Of a stretch of DNA of 64,000 nucleotides, positions 43,352-54,608 are shown piece after piece. Position 1 is the first letter of the stretch; every line of letters begins with the position of its first letter. This DNA is from Tetraselmis striata (Eukaryota; Chlorophyta; Chlorodendrophyceae; Chlorodendrales; Chlorodendraceae). Under the pieces are notes generated by a model. It had not been told where the DNA came from and searched no databases. It was given only the letters and a program-made list of their open reading frames with translations. Location of the stretch: positions 16,684 to 80,683 of the forward strand of contig VCJN01000163.1 of assembly GCA_006384855.1 (NCBI GenBank), given 5' to 3'. A program made the translations under genes and the position numbers.

Positions 43352-44667
43352 CTATTCCGCGCGCAAGACAATGCCATATAAATACCAGATGCCTTCGCAG
43401 AGTGTTGCATGGAGGCATTGGGCGTCGTCCGCTTGCGCCGGGAGGTCAACGACCCGTTTCAACATGCATGCGATGCAAGTTCGTGTTGCGGGACGAGGTG
43501 AAGGATCCGGGCGCGCCCGGCGCCGGGTAGTGGCCCACCATGAGCGGAGGATCTTGGGTGCGGCAGGCCCGGCGGCACCACCCCCACCTCCATCTGGTGG
43601 GCGCAGGTAACCCTTGGTTCCGTGCTCGGCTGGATGCGGTAGGGGGCTGAGAAGGGTGGCCGGTTGTGGCGGGTCCTCGGATCCTAGGGGCTTTTCAAAA
43701 ATACTCGTTGTCCCGGTAGCGCCCACTAGCGCCGGCAACTCTGTACGGGAGACTGTTGAAAATTAACTCTTGTATACGACCCCGGCCCTGCGTCGGCACT
43801 ATACCTTCGAGATCCGCCTACGGGCGGTAGGGAGCGGGGTTGTACGACTCGGTTTGGGGGCACCGCGTAGCGGTTTGCCGCGGGCCACCGGAAGAACGAC
43901 GCGGCGGCTCGCGGCCGGGTTCCTGAAGCGGGCAGTGTAGCGGGGTATGGAGGTTATCTTGTGGGGTTGACTGCCACCCGGGGGTGTTGGCAAGACGGCG
44001 GTGCATGCATGAATGGTGTGCTTCGCCCGGACGGGAGGGGCTTCTTGGGAGAGGGCTGGGTAGGCCGGATGGCGGATCGCGGGCTGCTGTCGAGGCGGCC
44101 GCGGCCGGTCCGTAGGCGGCCGCGGCCGCCTGACTTGGTTACTGGTTGGGTTAGCGACCATGCCGGCCCTCCCCGATTGGGCAGGGACGACCGGCTCGGT
44201 CGCGGTCTCGGTCTCTGTCTCGGTGGTTGAGAGCGGGTGGAGAGGGCTCCTCCGCTGGCATATTAGGTGGCGCGGTATCGGCCGGAGGCCGGTCGCTCGC
44301 GGTTCTGGTAGGTGCGGCGCATTGGAGTGGGCGTTGGCGCCTGCGTAGTTGGTGCCAGCACCGGGCCGCGGAAAATCGGAGTAGGCTGGTCGGGTAAATA
44401 AAGGGGGCCGGATCTCGCACCAGTGTTGCCTGGAAGCGGCGGCTGCGGTTAAGCCAAAGTTGGCGCCTCTTGGGCATCTAGCGAAGCCGAAGCTTGCGAT
44501 AGATCTGAGAGCACGCGGGGGCGCGCGCGCGGCTCGGTGGGCTGGCACACTGGTTTCTCCGGCGGGGTCTGCACATATTGGGGCTTGAATTCGCAAGGCG
44601 AATGTGTAGTGGTGGGGTGCGTCGGCTCGATGCCGACGGTTAAAGGGGGTGGTTGTGTGGAGGTCAT
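43352..44667 (-). pseudogene. proline-rich ORF1/gag-like remnant
   Basis: Reading starts at ATG 44667 (MTSTQPPPLTVGIEP), is rich in Pro, Thr and Arg, and changes frame several times. It ends with ILRSWWATTRRRAR and MLKRVVDLPAQADDAQCLHA near 43400-43560. The composition and the position among mobile-element remnants suggest an ORF1/gag protein of a retroelement. No zinc knuckle or other defining motif was found, so family and identity are unsure. Confidence 0.35.
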
Positions 44668-44739
44668 GGTGGCGGCGGGCCCTCCAGAGATATTATCCTC
44701 TCGCCGTAACACTGAGTAAAGTACTACTTTCCTTAACAC

Positions 44740-46464
44740 GGTAGAATCCGGCGGAAAAGTATTATTCAGGTACTGTAATTACACTCTATGTGTGTGTTCC
44801 CTAGTGTGATAAGATGTCACGCCCTGAGAACATTGTAAGTTGAAAATTTGTTAGAAGTGTTTTCGTCTTTACAAGCTGTCTTTACCCAGCATCAAGGAAG
44901 GTCCCGCCCCTGACGAACCTGCATACGGCCCGCTTGATTAAAGCGCGTACCCCAGTACTTTCCGTGCATTCTCTTGGCGGTCTCCCTGTAACCAAAAAGA
45001 TCATTAAAGCGCGTACGGCGGGGCCTCTGTAGGCCACGTGGCTGCCCGTATGTTGCAGTTTATGTAATAAGTTTACATCTGGAACGGTATACTACTACAC
45101 GTGAGTCCTGCGACAGGGTTTATTACGCTCGAACAGAGCGCAGGGGCGCCAGGCTGTGCTTACTAGCCCGGCGGCCGCAGAAACCCGTGATCACGTGACC
45201 GCGCCGTACATGCGCATGTTCCCGCCGTTTATTCTCCCCCGGAAGTCGCACCATGCTCCAGCGATGCGCTCCGTTGACTTCTGCCAAGCGGCGAGCCCGC
45301 TCTGGCGTTGCGCTGATGAGACCAGCCCCCGCCTTGAGCTGCTGCCAGCGGTGTCCCTGATGGACGTCCTCGGGATTTCCGAGATGAATATGGGGAGAAC
45401 ACCCCTTAAAGTACTGCTGGCCGTTTGCTCTCCGGTCTCGTGTGGCAAACCAGTGCCGGACCGCCCAACGCGCGGCAGCCACGCACCTGCCCACGCTCCT
45501 GGCCGAGGGCACCGCCCAAGGGCGGCTCCCTGGGCCCCGTACATGGTTGGATTTGTTACAGTTCCCAGCGTGCAGGCTGTGCCAAGTATTGTAACACCCC
45601 CGTACTTGGCGGGTCGCACCGAAGAACGCAAACACGATTTTATTTCGGACAGCTCTCGCGAGTAGGCTGCCCCCGTCCAAGTGGTCCATAACCCCCTCCC
45701 CACCCGTAGGCGGATGTCGAAGAGGCCGACGCAAGGCCGAGATCTCAAACCGCACTCATATGCTAAGTTATACTGCGGCAGCATCATAATATTACATGTC
45801 TATGCACCCCATTGTCACGTAGAAATGCAGCTCGACCCAATCGGATGCGGATTAGAGTGTGGTGAAGATGCCCAATAGGCTGCTCCAAATGAGGTTGACT
45901 CACACAGCAATTACAGCAAGTTTGGTCCAAGTTAAGAGATGGTTGGTGTCGCACCTTGGATGGTCGGTTACAGTAGGTACTTTTATGCTTGTTTACTACT
46001 GAGAACATTCGGGGCAGTACTAACTACTGAGAACATGAGAAGGATGCGCATCCAGCTGTAACGCAAATGCGAGTTTGTGACATTCCTCCCCGAGGGTCCG
46101 CGACTTTGCCCGTTCCCCTGCTCACTCCATCGCCTGTTTGTGTTGAGCGGAATAGCAGGGAGTATCTTCCCATCGTGGTGGTGCCCCACACCACCCCTTC
46201 ACACGGTAGACGGCTCAGGCTCCCATATGCCTCATGGCGCCCTTTATTCTGACCGAATTGCAGAACATAGAAAGTAATACATTATGCGCTCACATCACGC
46301 CAGTCTGTTGATATAAACATGAATTACATTCCTTCGGGAGATGCCATCACTAGAATTTCCCACTTCATTACTGTGGAGGGCAGCCACTGAGAGGCGCCTT
46401 ACCGGGAGCAGGTTCGCACGCAGGGGGGGGGGGGGGGGGGGGGTGGGTTAAGCATGTTGTGCGC
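44740..46464. other. spacer, no convincing gene
   Basis: A 14-base string ATTAAAGCGCGTAC occurs at about 44937 and 45003. A G run is at 46423-46443. The minus-strand open frame 45123-45755 has no recognisable domain and overlaps open frames on the other strand. Confidence 0.5.
46324..46328 (-). promoter_or_regulatory. possible TGTAA polyadenylation signal of the aminotransferase gene
   Basis: TGTAA on the minus strand, about 137 bases beyond the stop codon. Confidence 0.35.
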
Positions 46465-49218
46465 TCAATGCGTGCCATTCGCCATCTGCTTGGCCTGCGC
46501 CGACTTGATCACGCGCGCCAGGCGGCTCACACCCTCCTCCAGCTCCGCGACGGGCGCGACGCAGCTCAGGCGAATGTACGGGCACGCCTTGGGCCGACCC
46601 CCGCTGGCGACGTCGAAGATGTGGCCCGGCACGATCACGACCTTCTCCTCCCGCAGCTCGTTGATGATGCTGTCTGAGCTCTTGATGCCGTACAGCTTCA
46701 TCCACACGAACATGCCACCCCTGAGGAAGCGCAGCACAGTGGTCGGTCAGGCAGGCAGCAGCGCCGGCCCAAGCTCCCACCATCAACAGATGGGCAAGCC
46801 AGCAACACGTCACGCATTGCGCAGAAGCGCGGGGCCGATGCGCAGCAGGGGGGGGGGGGGGGGGGGGGGGCGCACTTGGGTGCCGTCCACTCGCCCAGAC
46901 CCGTCATGTGCTTCTCAAAGCCCGCGATGATGGTGCGGCTCTTCTCGCCGTACTCCTGCTGCAGTCGCTTCAGGTGGGCCTCCAGCCCGGCGTCGCCCCA
47001 CTGCGCCAGCAGCTCGTACAGAATGGTCTGTTCGCCACAAAGGGGGGGGGGGGGGGGGGGGGGGGGCAGACGTCAGCCAGATCAGCAACGGCCCGGCGCC
47101 GACAGAAATGATACTGACACACGTGCATCGTGTGAAGCGGGGATACTGGGGGAGTACAGAGCGGCTAGAAGCGCGTACCGCGGTGAGACTGCAGGTGCCC
47201 ATGGTCGAGGAGAGCATGTACAGGCTGAGGCAGTCGGTGAAGACGGGCGCCGCGGTGATCCAGCCGGTGCGGAAGCCGGGGGCCATGATCTTGGAGAAGG
47301 AGTCGGTGCGGATCACGCGCCCGTCGGTATCCAGCGAGATGTACGACTTGCCCAGCTTGGCGGGGTCCATACCGGGCGGCCCTTCGCTCACCTCTGTGCG
47401 CAGCGGGGTGGCACGTGCCGGCACATTGCTGAGATGGGTGCGTGGCGCGAGGCGGGAGGGGGAGGCGATGGAAGTCCAACAGGTTTGCCGACAGCCTAAG
47501 CAACGCCCCAACGGGAAAACTAATGACGCCCCCCCCCCTCCCCCCTCAGAACAACCCGGCTTGGGTGATGGAGAAATGGAAGACGGCGAGTTGTGATACG
47601 TTTCAATATCAATTTGTCCTATGTCTGTAGGTGGGCGGGTGGGCGGGCATTGCTTGGCAGCCGTGCTGCTGGGGCGCACCCCCGTACTGCAGGTAGTAGT
47701 AGGGGTCGTCCTCCAGGATGATGATGTCCCACTCTTGGCAGATCTGGTAGATCGCCCTCTGCAAACCAGGCCAGCAGGGTGGGAGGTGAGGCACCGACTC
47801 CCCCTATGCGCTGCCCTGTGCGTGCGCGGGGGCGCTGGTTGCATGCTTCTGCAGTGGGGGAAGGCGCCACCTTGCGCTCCTCCGAGGTGATGCAGCCGCA
47901 GGGGTTCTGCGCCACGGGGATTGTGTACAGAACGTGCGGGACCTTCTGGCCCGCCGCCTTACGCGCATTCAGCACCTGCGACACGCCCGGCGCAGCCAAT
48001 CAGTGCCCTCCCTCACTGCGGCGGAAGGCCAGGGTACCCCCCCTCGCCTGAAATGCTGCAGTAGTAAGCAGCCCGGGCGCGCACCTCCAGCATCTTCTCG
48101 GGGATCAGGCCGGAGTCATCAATGGGGAGAGGAATACTCTCGTAGCCCTTGGGCATCAGCGTGGACTGCCATGGGGGAGGGGAGAGGGGGTGAGTGAGTT
48201 AGGCAGGGGTATTGGCCCATGAACAAGCGATATCAAGGGGAGTGAGGATGGTGCCAAGGGGGGGGGGGGGGTGGAGGGGGAGGGGGCACCTCGAGGATGT
48301 TGGAGTACGTGAACTCCTCACACAAGACGGGGTCACCCGTCTCCATAAGCATCGCCAGCGCCATCTCGATCAAGTGGTTGCTACAGGGAAGGTGCGCGAG
48401 GATTTAAGTGTGCATGTAGTGTACATGTGCGTGCGTGTGTAGGCGTGAGGGCATTACAGTGGGAGGCACGGTGCCAGTGGAGCAAAGTAAGGTGGGGGGG
48501 GTGGGGGGGGGGCTGCACGCAGGACAAGGCTCCGCACCTGCCGTTGGTGAGCAGGTGCTCGTGCGCGAACACCGGCTTGTGCACCTTCTTCACGTGCTCC
48601 GCGATCCACGCCATCAGGGGCTCGTACCCCTTGGAGGCGGTGGCGTACTGCTGGCAGGAGTACACCTGCGTGTTGTGTTGGGATTGGGGCATGTCAGGTG
48701 GACACCTGTGGGCGCCTTTGCTGAGCACTGTGCTGATGAGCACCACACGGCCCAGCCTTTTGAATAGCGCGTTCATGTGGGTGCTGCTGGGCGGTGTCCA
48801 GAATGGGAATGATCCTGGACAAGGGGGATTAATTGGGCATCATGAGGGCGGGTGCTTTAAGGTAGTGAAACTGTCCGCTGGCACCCATGGTAGTGTGCAC
48901 CTGGATGTCGCGAGTGAGGCCATAGCAGTGACTGCCGATACGGAGAAAACGGAGGAGCTGGCAGGAAACGGAATAGGAAGGGGGGGGGGGGGGGGGGACC
49001 TTGGCAGGATCGTCGATGGTGATGGTGGTGCCGTCCACCAGCGTGGCGGAGAAGCTCTTGAAGGGGAAGGCGGTGCCGGGGGGGATGCCGGCGTGCATGC
49101 TGATGGTGTCCGTCGACCCCGCAAACTCCGCGACGAGCTTGCGTAGCGTGGGCGGCACGCGGCGCTTGGCCTCCGCGCTCAGGTGCTTCTGGAAGTCCAT
49201 CGTGGTCGTGGGAGCCAT
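46465..49218 (-). CDS. PLP aminotransferase of the AADAT/ARO8 type (9 exons, 441 aa)
   Basis: Exons 49218-49000, 48665-48538, 48380-48290, 48165-48085, 47975-47871, 47758-47680, 47393-47179, 47027-46876 and 46720-46465 join with consistent phases. Class I/II aminotransferase landmarks appear in order: SMHAGIPPGTAFPF, QQYATASKGYEPL, the PLP-ring Asn of IPVAQNPCG (Asn197), the Asp/Tyr of LEDDPYYYLQY (~224-232), the Schiff-base Lys of DSFSKIMAPGFRTGW (Lys269) and an Arg of PYIRLSC that would bind the substrate carboxylate. The closest families are 2-aminoadipate/kynurenine aminotransferase and fungal aromatic aminotransferase ARO8; substrate cannot be fixed from sequence. Lengths of relatives are 425-500 aa. 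No clear transit peptide is seen. The stretch upstream of 49218 has a sense-strand C run (49341-49360) and may hold a 5'-UTR intron. Confidence 0.92.
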
Positions 49219-50920
49219 GTCACTCGCCTGGTGGCAGAGTGCAGGGGACACGCTCAGCTGCTGGAGACGGCTGCGCTCATTGAACGATATTGAGACGGCT
49301 GGTGGAAGGGAGGATAGGGATGATTAAGTCGGAGAAGAGGGGGGGGGGGGGGGGGGGGGGGCTTTGTTGCCGACGTGCAGCTCCCACTCCCACAGCACAT
49401 GCCGTGAGATTAGAGCAGAGCCACGCCGTTACCGGTGCACTCCCACAAATCGTAGTCTACACGTCTCGGCGACCACTTCTTCGCAATCGTTCAAAATATG
49501 TAAGACCTAACGCAGCGAGCTGTCGCCGTGTAGTCGCAAAGGCCACAGTCTCGTCGGCGTATGAGCGTCCCGTGTTCTATGCCGACAGCAGAGAGAGGAC
49601 TCGCTGCTGCTCACCAGTGTCGCGGTGGAGCCGCGTGGAGCCCGGGCCCGTTGTGTCGGACGTCTGGAGCTAGCTGCGCACGAAGCAGTCGGTGAGTATG
49701 CGGCGCGGTCCAGCAGGGCGTGAGGTTATTGGCAAGCAGGTCGGCTTGACAGTGCTGCTCTAGACGGCGAAACGCAACGCCGCCCGTTCGCCTCTGTTTC
49801 GTCGCTTGCTCCCGCTGTCAAGTTCCGCTGACCTGGCGCTGAATTGGCCAACAGCGATGAGGCGCGCGCTGTCCCTTGTGCACCTGCCGCGCTGGCGCTG
49901 ACGTTACTGTTACGCGACCCTACGTATCGCCCCGCGAAAGGCGCCGTGGCCGAAAATGGCGCGCGTGGCGTCGACGGCGCCGGAACGAAACTCGCTGGTC
50001 GACGGGAAACGCGCACTCGTATGGCCAATTGCGCGCGCTGGTGGCAACGCGATATGCAACTTGCGGAGGAACCGCCTCGAGGTTGAACGCATGACGCCAC
50101 ACCCGGCGCCCCAGGGGCGTCACAATAGCCGAGCATGAGGAGGCAAGGCTAAGTGAACCACATTCCGTTTCGGGATGGGGGGGGCGGAGGGGGGAGAGGG
50201 GGAGGCGGAGGCCGGGAAGCGGTGGCATGGTGGCGTGTACTTGTTGCGGCTATTTGGTGATGCGGCGGGGCGTCGTCAATAACTTGGCGCACGCCGACAC
50301 GGCACTTTTGCGTATAGCTTCCGTAGAGCGAGGGGCGACCCGCACCGTGGGAATGACGTCGCCGTGGGAGCTGGCGACTTCGGCAGCTTCCGCGTAGAGT
50401 CTGAGGGCGGGGGATACGGACTGAGGCACACCGACCCGGCGCCCGCGCAACACCCCCCCCCCAGCATATTGCGGGTTGCGCGTCAGATCGGCACACGCAA
50501 ACATTGAGAGCAGCGCGCAGCGCGCTCCACGCTGCGCAGATTCGGTGCTCGTAGCTGCGCGGAACCGCAAACCGCATTCGGAAGCAGTGGAATGTGAGCC
50601 TCTCATTGAAGGCACGTGACAACATTCGCCCTTCAAAACCCTGATTAAATATGCAGATGTATTTAACATCAGTTCAAATGGATCATCTCTGACGATTATC
50701 TATGACGATGATCTCCGACGAACGTAAGAATCATGTGACGAATATACAAATGTTCGAATATGTAGCGACTACATACAGTAATATTGATGTGCAAACGCGG
50801 GTTTCAAAGTTGACTCTAGCTTTGCCAAAAAGGGTGCGCATGCTATTTACACGGTCAAGAGCCGAAATTGGCAGGAAGGTAAAGTGAAAAGCGTCGAGGG
50901 AAAACGGTCAGGGAGGGCGC
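49219..50920. other. spacer with possible element remnants
   Basis: G run at 49341-49360. Open frames occur on both strands from 49726 to 50669. The only protein-like stretch is on the minus strand near 50260-50420 (RLYAEAAEVASSHGDVIPTV), with no recognised family. The last 200 bases are AT-rich. Confidence 0.4.
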
Positions 50921-51067
50921 TGCGTGTAACGCAGCGAAAACTGGAAGATGGCAGGCCCAGCTGTTATGGCCGGCTTTATGTCTACTCGTGCTGCACCCAA
51001 AAATGGTGCAACGACACGTGCCTAGTTCCCGTACCACTGAGCAGCACTTGTAGCTGAAAAGCGGTTA
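50921..51067. repeat. direct repeat A of the tyrosine-recombinase element
   Basis: It starts TGCGTGTAACGCAGCGA and ends GCTGAAAAGCGGTTA. It overlaps the 3' end of the recombinase reading (which stops at about 51022). It matches 53734-53880 over its whole length with scattered substitutions. Confidence 0.9.
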
Positions 51068-52640
51068 CTTGTCCCGGGAAGGCCAGCCACCGCTGCGGAG
51101 TCCCGTTGGACTTGGAAGTGGCGGAGGGGCGCGATGTGGCCAAAGAAGAACCACGCGCCGGGTGAAGGAAGAACGTTGGGGTCGATGTAGTCCAGAACGA
51201 CGTCGGAGTTAGTGGCCCACCCGCCTTGGTAGCGAATGTGGGACAATGGAGCTCCGATGGCGATAGCGGCAGACGCTGCTCCCTTGCGAAGGCTATGCGA
51301 GGTCCATGAAGTGCCGGCGGGAGGGGCAGCACCGACAAGACGAACGGCTGTAGACAGCCAGTCCGAAATAATAGCGGCGGCCCAAGCTTTTGACTGCTCG
51401 CTTGGGGTGACCGCCTAGAAGTTTGTCGCAGCCAAGGCAACAGCAACCGGGGGGACATACAGACTTACGTGGTCGATGAAGTGGTGCATGAGACGTGCAA
51501 CTCGGGGGTATTCTGACACCGGAAGGAGAAGCACGCGCAGGTCGTTGGGACCCCGTCGGCCAGCGCGACCTTTTTCGCGGTACACATGCATGGTAATGTT
51601 GTAATCGTCGACATGCACATCCCGCACTCGACAGGACACGCCAGTAAGTCCCCTGGCAAAGAACATGAAGTTGACAACCGAGGCCACGAGGGCTCGGAAG
51701 TTGTACTGGTACTCGTCTGTGGTGGGAGCTTACACAATTAACTCGGCCCTCTCGATGAAGCTACAAGCTACATCAGCACGCAAAGGGACTCGCAAAGGGG
51801 CGGCTTCCAGACGGCGCTGCCGCAGCATCGGCCCAGGCACGCCTAGCTGTTGTAAGGTGCAAGCTGTCTTTTAGCGTCTGGGTCGAGGTTGTGCAGCTCG
51901 AAGAACGTTTGGATCGCAGACAGGTAGGGCTGCAACGACTTAGCCCCAGTGTGCCCTCGCTCACAATCTAGGCAACGTACCGGGCGACAATAGCAGTGGT
52001 CGCCTCCAGCGGGCTGATGTTCTCGGAGTCGTGGCAGAACTCCGTGAGCTGAGACAGTCTGCCGGCGGAACTCTTGAGTGTCTGAGCGGTGAGGGAGCCG
52101 GAGAGCAGGTCGAGCGTCCGCTGCCCTAACTCGTCTGAGCCGAAAGCATCTTGCAGTCGAGATCGCAGTGAAGCAACCCAAGGAGCGACAGCTTCGGGCT
52201 CGTCAATAACGTAAGTGCGTCGTTTTACCGACAGAGTGACAGGGGGGCGACTACTGTTAGCAAAGTACTCGACAGCAGCGGTTAGGTTCCCGGCGGTTGG
52301 CCGGTAGTAGCTGGACGGGTTTGCAGTAGCACCATTACGGGTTTGCGGGGCTAGGTTCAGGTGAGAGGGCCGCCCCGCGCGCCCTTCGCGCTCGTAGCGC
52401 TTGTCACGCGCGTAACGTACACGCGCGAAGCTTGGTCGTTGCGAACCAGTTGTAACACGCGGTGTGACAACCGACGGACGCAATGATGAGATGGTACGGG
52501 AGGCGGTTGGTTGAGCCGCCATGTGCAGGTGTGCGGATGGTTGAGCCGCACTCGGCTGTAGCTGTAAGAAGCGCCGCACCGAGGAAGGTCTAAATAAAGT
52601 CTGTAAGGTGGGGGGGGGGGGGGGGGGGTCAGGTCCTGAC
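51022..52640 (-). pseudogene. tyrosine recombinase (YR), frame-broken
   Basis: The N-terminal SAM-like domain reads SAGRLSQLTEFCHDSENISP (near 52000-52080) and, after a frameshift, SLQPYLSAIQTFFELHNLD. The catalytic domain follows in two frames: NFMFFARGLTG with the first Arg, then TSHSLRKGAASAA (His-x-x-Arg), HIRYQGGW (second His) and VVLDYIDP with the nucleophile Tyr. So the R-H-R-H-Y set is recognisable. At least one frameshift and in-frame stops near 51968, 51843 and 51416 inactivate it. A Pro/Arg/Ser-rich N-terminal region begins near MAAQPTASRTISS. Confidence 0.75.
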
Positions 52641-52747
52641 ACATGGCGCTCATCCCGTCGTTGAGCTGCTAGGGTGCGCCTTGCGGCGGTCACCGAAAGA
52701 TGGCCTCGCAAAGCTCCGGCAGCTCCGACGAAAGGCGCCCCACACCG

Positions 52748-53511
52748 TCACTCGTGCTCACCTTCGCGGCCACGCCCGCGTCCACCACCACGTCCTCGTC
52801 CACGCCCGCGCCATGCAGCCGCTGCCGCTACCCGAGCAGTAGCGGTTGCTTTTGCGCTGGTGGCAACTATCGCCTCGAAGACGCGACGCTCGTAGTCCCT
52901 CATGAGGTCCCCAGAAATCGCGGAACCCAGATGCTCAGAAGCAAGCTGAAAGTGCTGGGCTCGCGGCATGTCCAGAACACCTTGGTCATCGTGCACACGC
53001 TTGACGTCATTAAGCCTCCGAAGGAAGGCCAAACGAAAGCGAAACGCCTTGTCGATGCCTTCGGCGTGGTTCCGAGCTCTCGCGAGGTAGGGGTGAAGTT
53101 CTGACTCGCAGCGGGGACGTAGGGCAGCATCTCGTCGAGAGCTACGAAAAGTGCGGCCATGTGGGCGCCGAAACACGACATCCATAGATACTCCTGGGCC
53201 GGCAGACGCCGGTCATCCTGCTTGAGGTACTCGTTCGTTAGGTCGGTGCTCAGGGGGAAGAGTCCAGGCACTCGGCTGACCGGTCGAACGGCCTCGTAAC
53301 CAGACTCTGCTCGCTGCAGTAGCTCTGGCACCGCGAGGTAGTCATCCTCGTCACTCGCGGATTTTGCTCCGACACGGCCGCTCCGGGCTAGCTCTAACAA
53401 GTCGGGGCGCTCTGCGGCTCCCCCGCTGCTTGTCGGTTGTCCCGCGATGCGCTGCCCGAAACCGGAGCCATGTGCCCCTTCTCCATCAACAACGCGGTCA
53501 CGAGCCGTCAT
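52748..53511 (-). pseudogene. gag-like protein of the tyrosine-recombinase element, one frameshift
   Basis: The frame starting at 53511 runs through LLELARSGRVGAKSASDEDD and CFGAHMAALFVALDEMLPYV. Near 53104 the reading moves to another frame with SELHPYLARARNHAEGIDKA and ends in an Arg/Gly-rich tail (WRGRGRGRGGGRGRGREGEHE-like). The order gag then recombinase on one strand, and the RG tail, suggest a nucleic-acid-binding gag. No defined domain is recognised. Confidence 0.45.
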
Positions 53512-53733
53512 TGGGCCAACGTTGTTGCAAGCTCGCGCATCAATGTAGATTGGGCCTTCATGTCTGCGTGTAGCGATGTCGGCTCAACGACGGGCTCTTC
53601 TCCATGTAGCATGGTAGTAACGCACGGACGTACGGATGAGAATATCACACACGGGCAGTGAGCCGGGTGTGGTCTTGAACAACCTGGGTGACCTTGCTCG
53701 CAACGAGTTACGAGACAGTTTATTTAACATCGA

Positions 53734-53880
53734 TGCGTGTAACGCAGCGAGAATTGGAAGATGGCAGGCTCAGCCATTATGGCTGCTTTTATGTCTACTC
53801 GTGCTGCACCCAAAAAGGGCGCAACGACACGTGCCTAGTTCCCGTACCACTCAGCAGCACTTGTAGCTGAAAAGCGGTTA
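53734..53880. repeat. direct repeat B of the tyrosine-recombinase element
   Basis: Same length and orientation as 50921-51067. It lies upstream of the gag-like reading. Confidence 0.9.
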
Positions 53881-54224
53881 GGTCAAGGGAGGAAACCCCA
53901 TAAACTAGTTTAGATCATACCGCGCCGGGCCGGCGCCCGCACAGAAGGGACGCCGTGATCGTTATGTTAATTTTTAGCCAGTAGTTAGGGTTTCCTTTCC
54001 GCCTGGCGACCGCTGCGCGCTCTCGCCCGCGTGCACGTTTCTACAAATGTGGCACGCACGCAACTCACGCGCAGCTATAAGGATGACATCGTACCAAAAA
54101 CACGCGGGAGTACGAGTGTGCTTCGACACCCGAAATCTGACTGAGAGAGAAAGTGTCGTACAAGCGAGATCACTTTTGTAGCCCAACCCACAAATAAGGG
54201 CCATGAGGACGGTAATAAGATCAG

Positions 54225-54608
54225 CAGTAGCTCAAATTGTTTCCTATGAAGTCGTTGGCGTTGAGTTGAAATGATTTATGGGTTTGTTATGAATCTATTC
54301 GGTTAACTTATTGCTGGAGAAAGTGTAGATAATCGAATTTGAACCGATGATCTTATGCTTGCAAAATACACGTTATACCCTTTAAACTACATCCCCTAAT
54401 TATCAAATAGAAACATGAATTTTCTCACTTATTGTTTTAATTTGATAACTTTATAAAAACCTCTACTGACAGGAATTTACTTATATACATATTTTTTATA
54501 CTTAAGTTTGAAGACTGAAAGATAAAGGATCTTCCGCATGTTAGCATGCTACATATATGCTGAGAAGTTTTGTTTCAATAAACTCAATGTAGAGTTCTCA
54601 TAAAAACT
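54225..54608. other. probable organellar (mitochondrial) DNA insertion
   Basis: An abrupt AT-rich block in GC-rich surroundings, holding a tRNA-Ala(UGC) with mitochondrial-type arms. No organellar protein gene is recognised in the remaining ~300 bases. Exact borders cannot be fixed by eye. Confidence 0.6.
54324..54396 (-). tRNA. tRNA-Ala(UGC), mitochondrial-type, likely pseudo-tRNA
   Basis: The 73-base minus-strand cloverleaf has acceptor 5' GGGGATG / 3' TATCTAC plus discriminator A, anticodon loop TTTGCAA with anticodon TGC, and T-arm ATCGG TTCAAAT TCGAT. Position G2-A71 is mismatched in the acceptor and A30-C40 in the anticodon stem. The D-arm (GTTTAAAGGGTATAAC) lacks the plastid-type CAGTTGGTAG loop. 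The mismatches and the setting suggest a decayed organelle-derived copy. Confidence 0.75.

Larger units (their letters stand above)
50921..53880 (-). mobile_element. tyrosine-recombinase (DIRS/PAT-like) element with terminal direct repeats
   Basis: Two 147-base direct repeats (50921-51067 and 53734-53880) bound the segment. On the minus strand a gag-like reading comes first and a tyrosine recombinase second. The repeat at the recombinase end includes the last codons of that gene, as in split-direct-repeat elements of the DIRS/PAT/TOC group, which use a tyrosine recombinase. No reverse transcriptase or RNase H reading lies between the two genes; only about 100 bases separate them. Both genes are broken, so this is a dead copy. 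Alternatives are a Crypton-like element or two partial copies side by side. Confidence 0.65.

Noticed and set aside
43799..44596. 265-codon minus-strand frame taken alone as a gene
   Set aside because: Pro/Arg-rich and only one of several frames needed to follow the protein-like text; better treated as part of a decayed ORF1-like remnant.
45123..45755. 210-codon minus-strand frame
   Set aside because: Open frames also run on the opposite strand (45156-45665); no domain or splice support.
49726..50136. 136-codon minus-strand frame with similar frames on both strands
   Set aside because: All six frames are open here because of composition; nothing distinguishes one.
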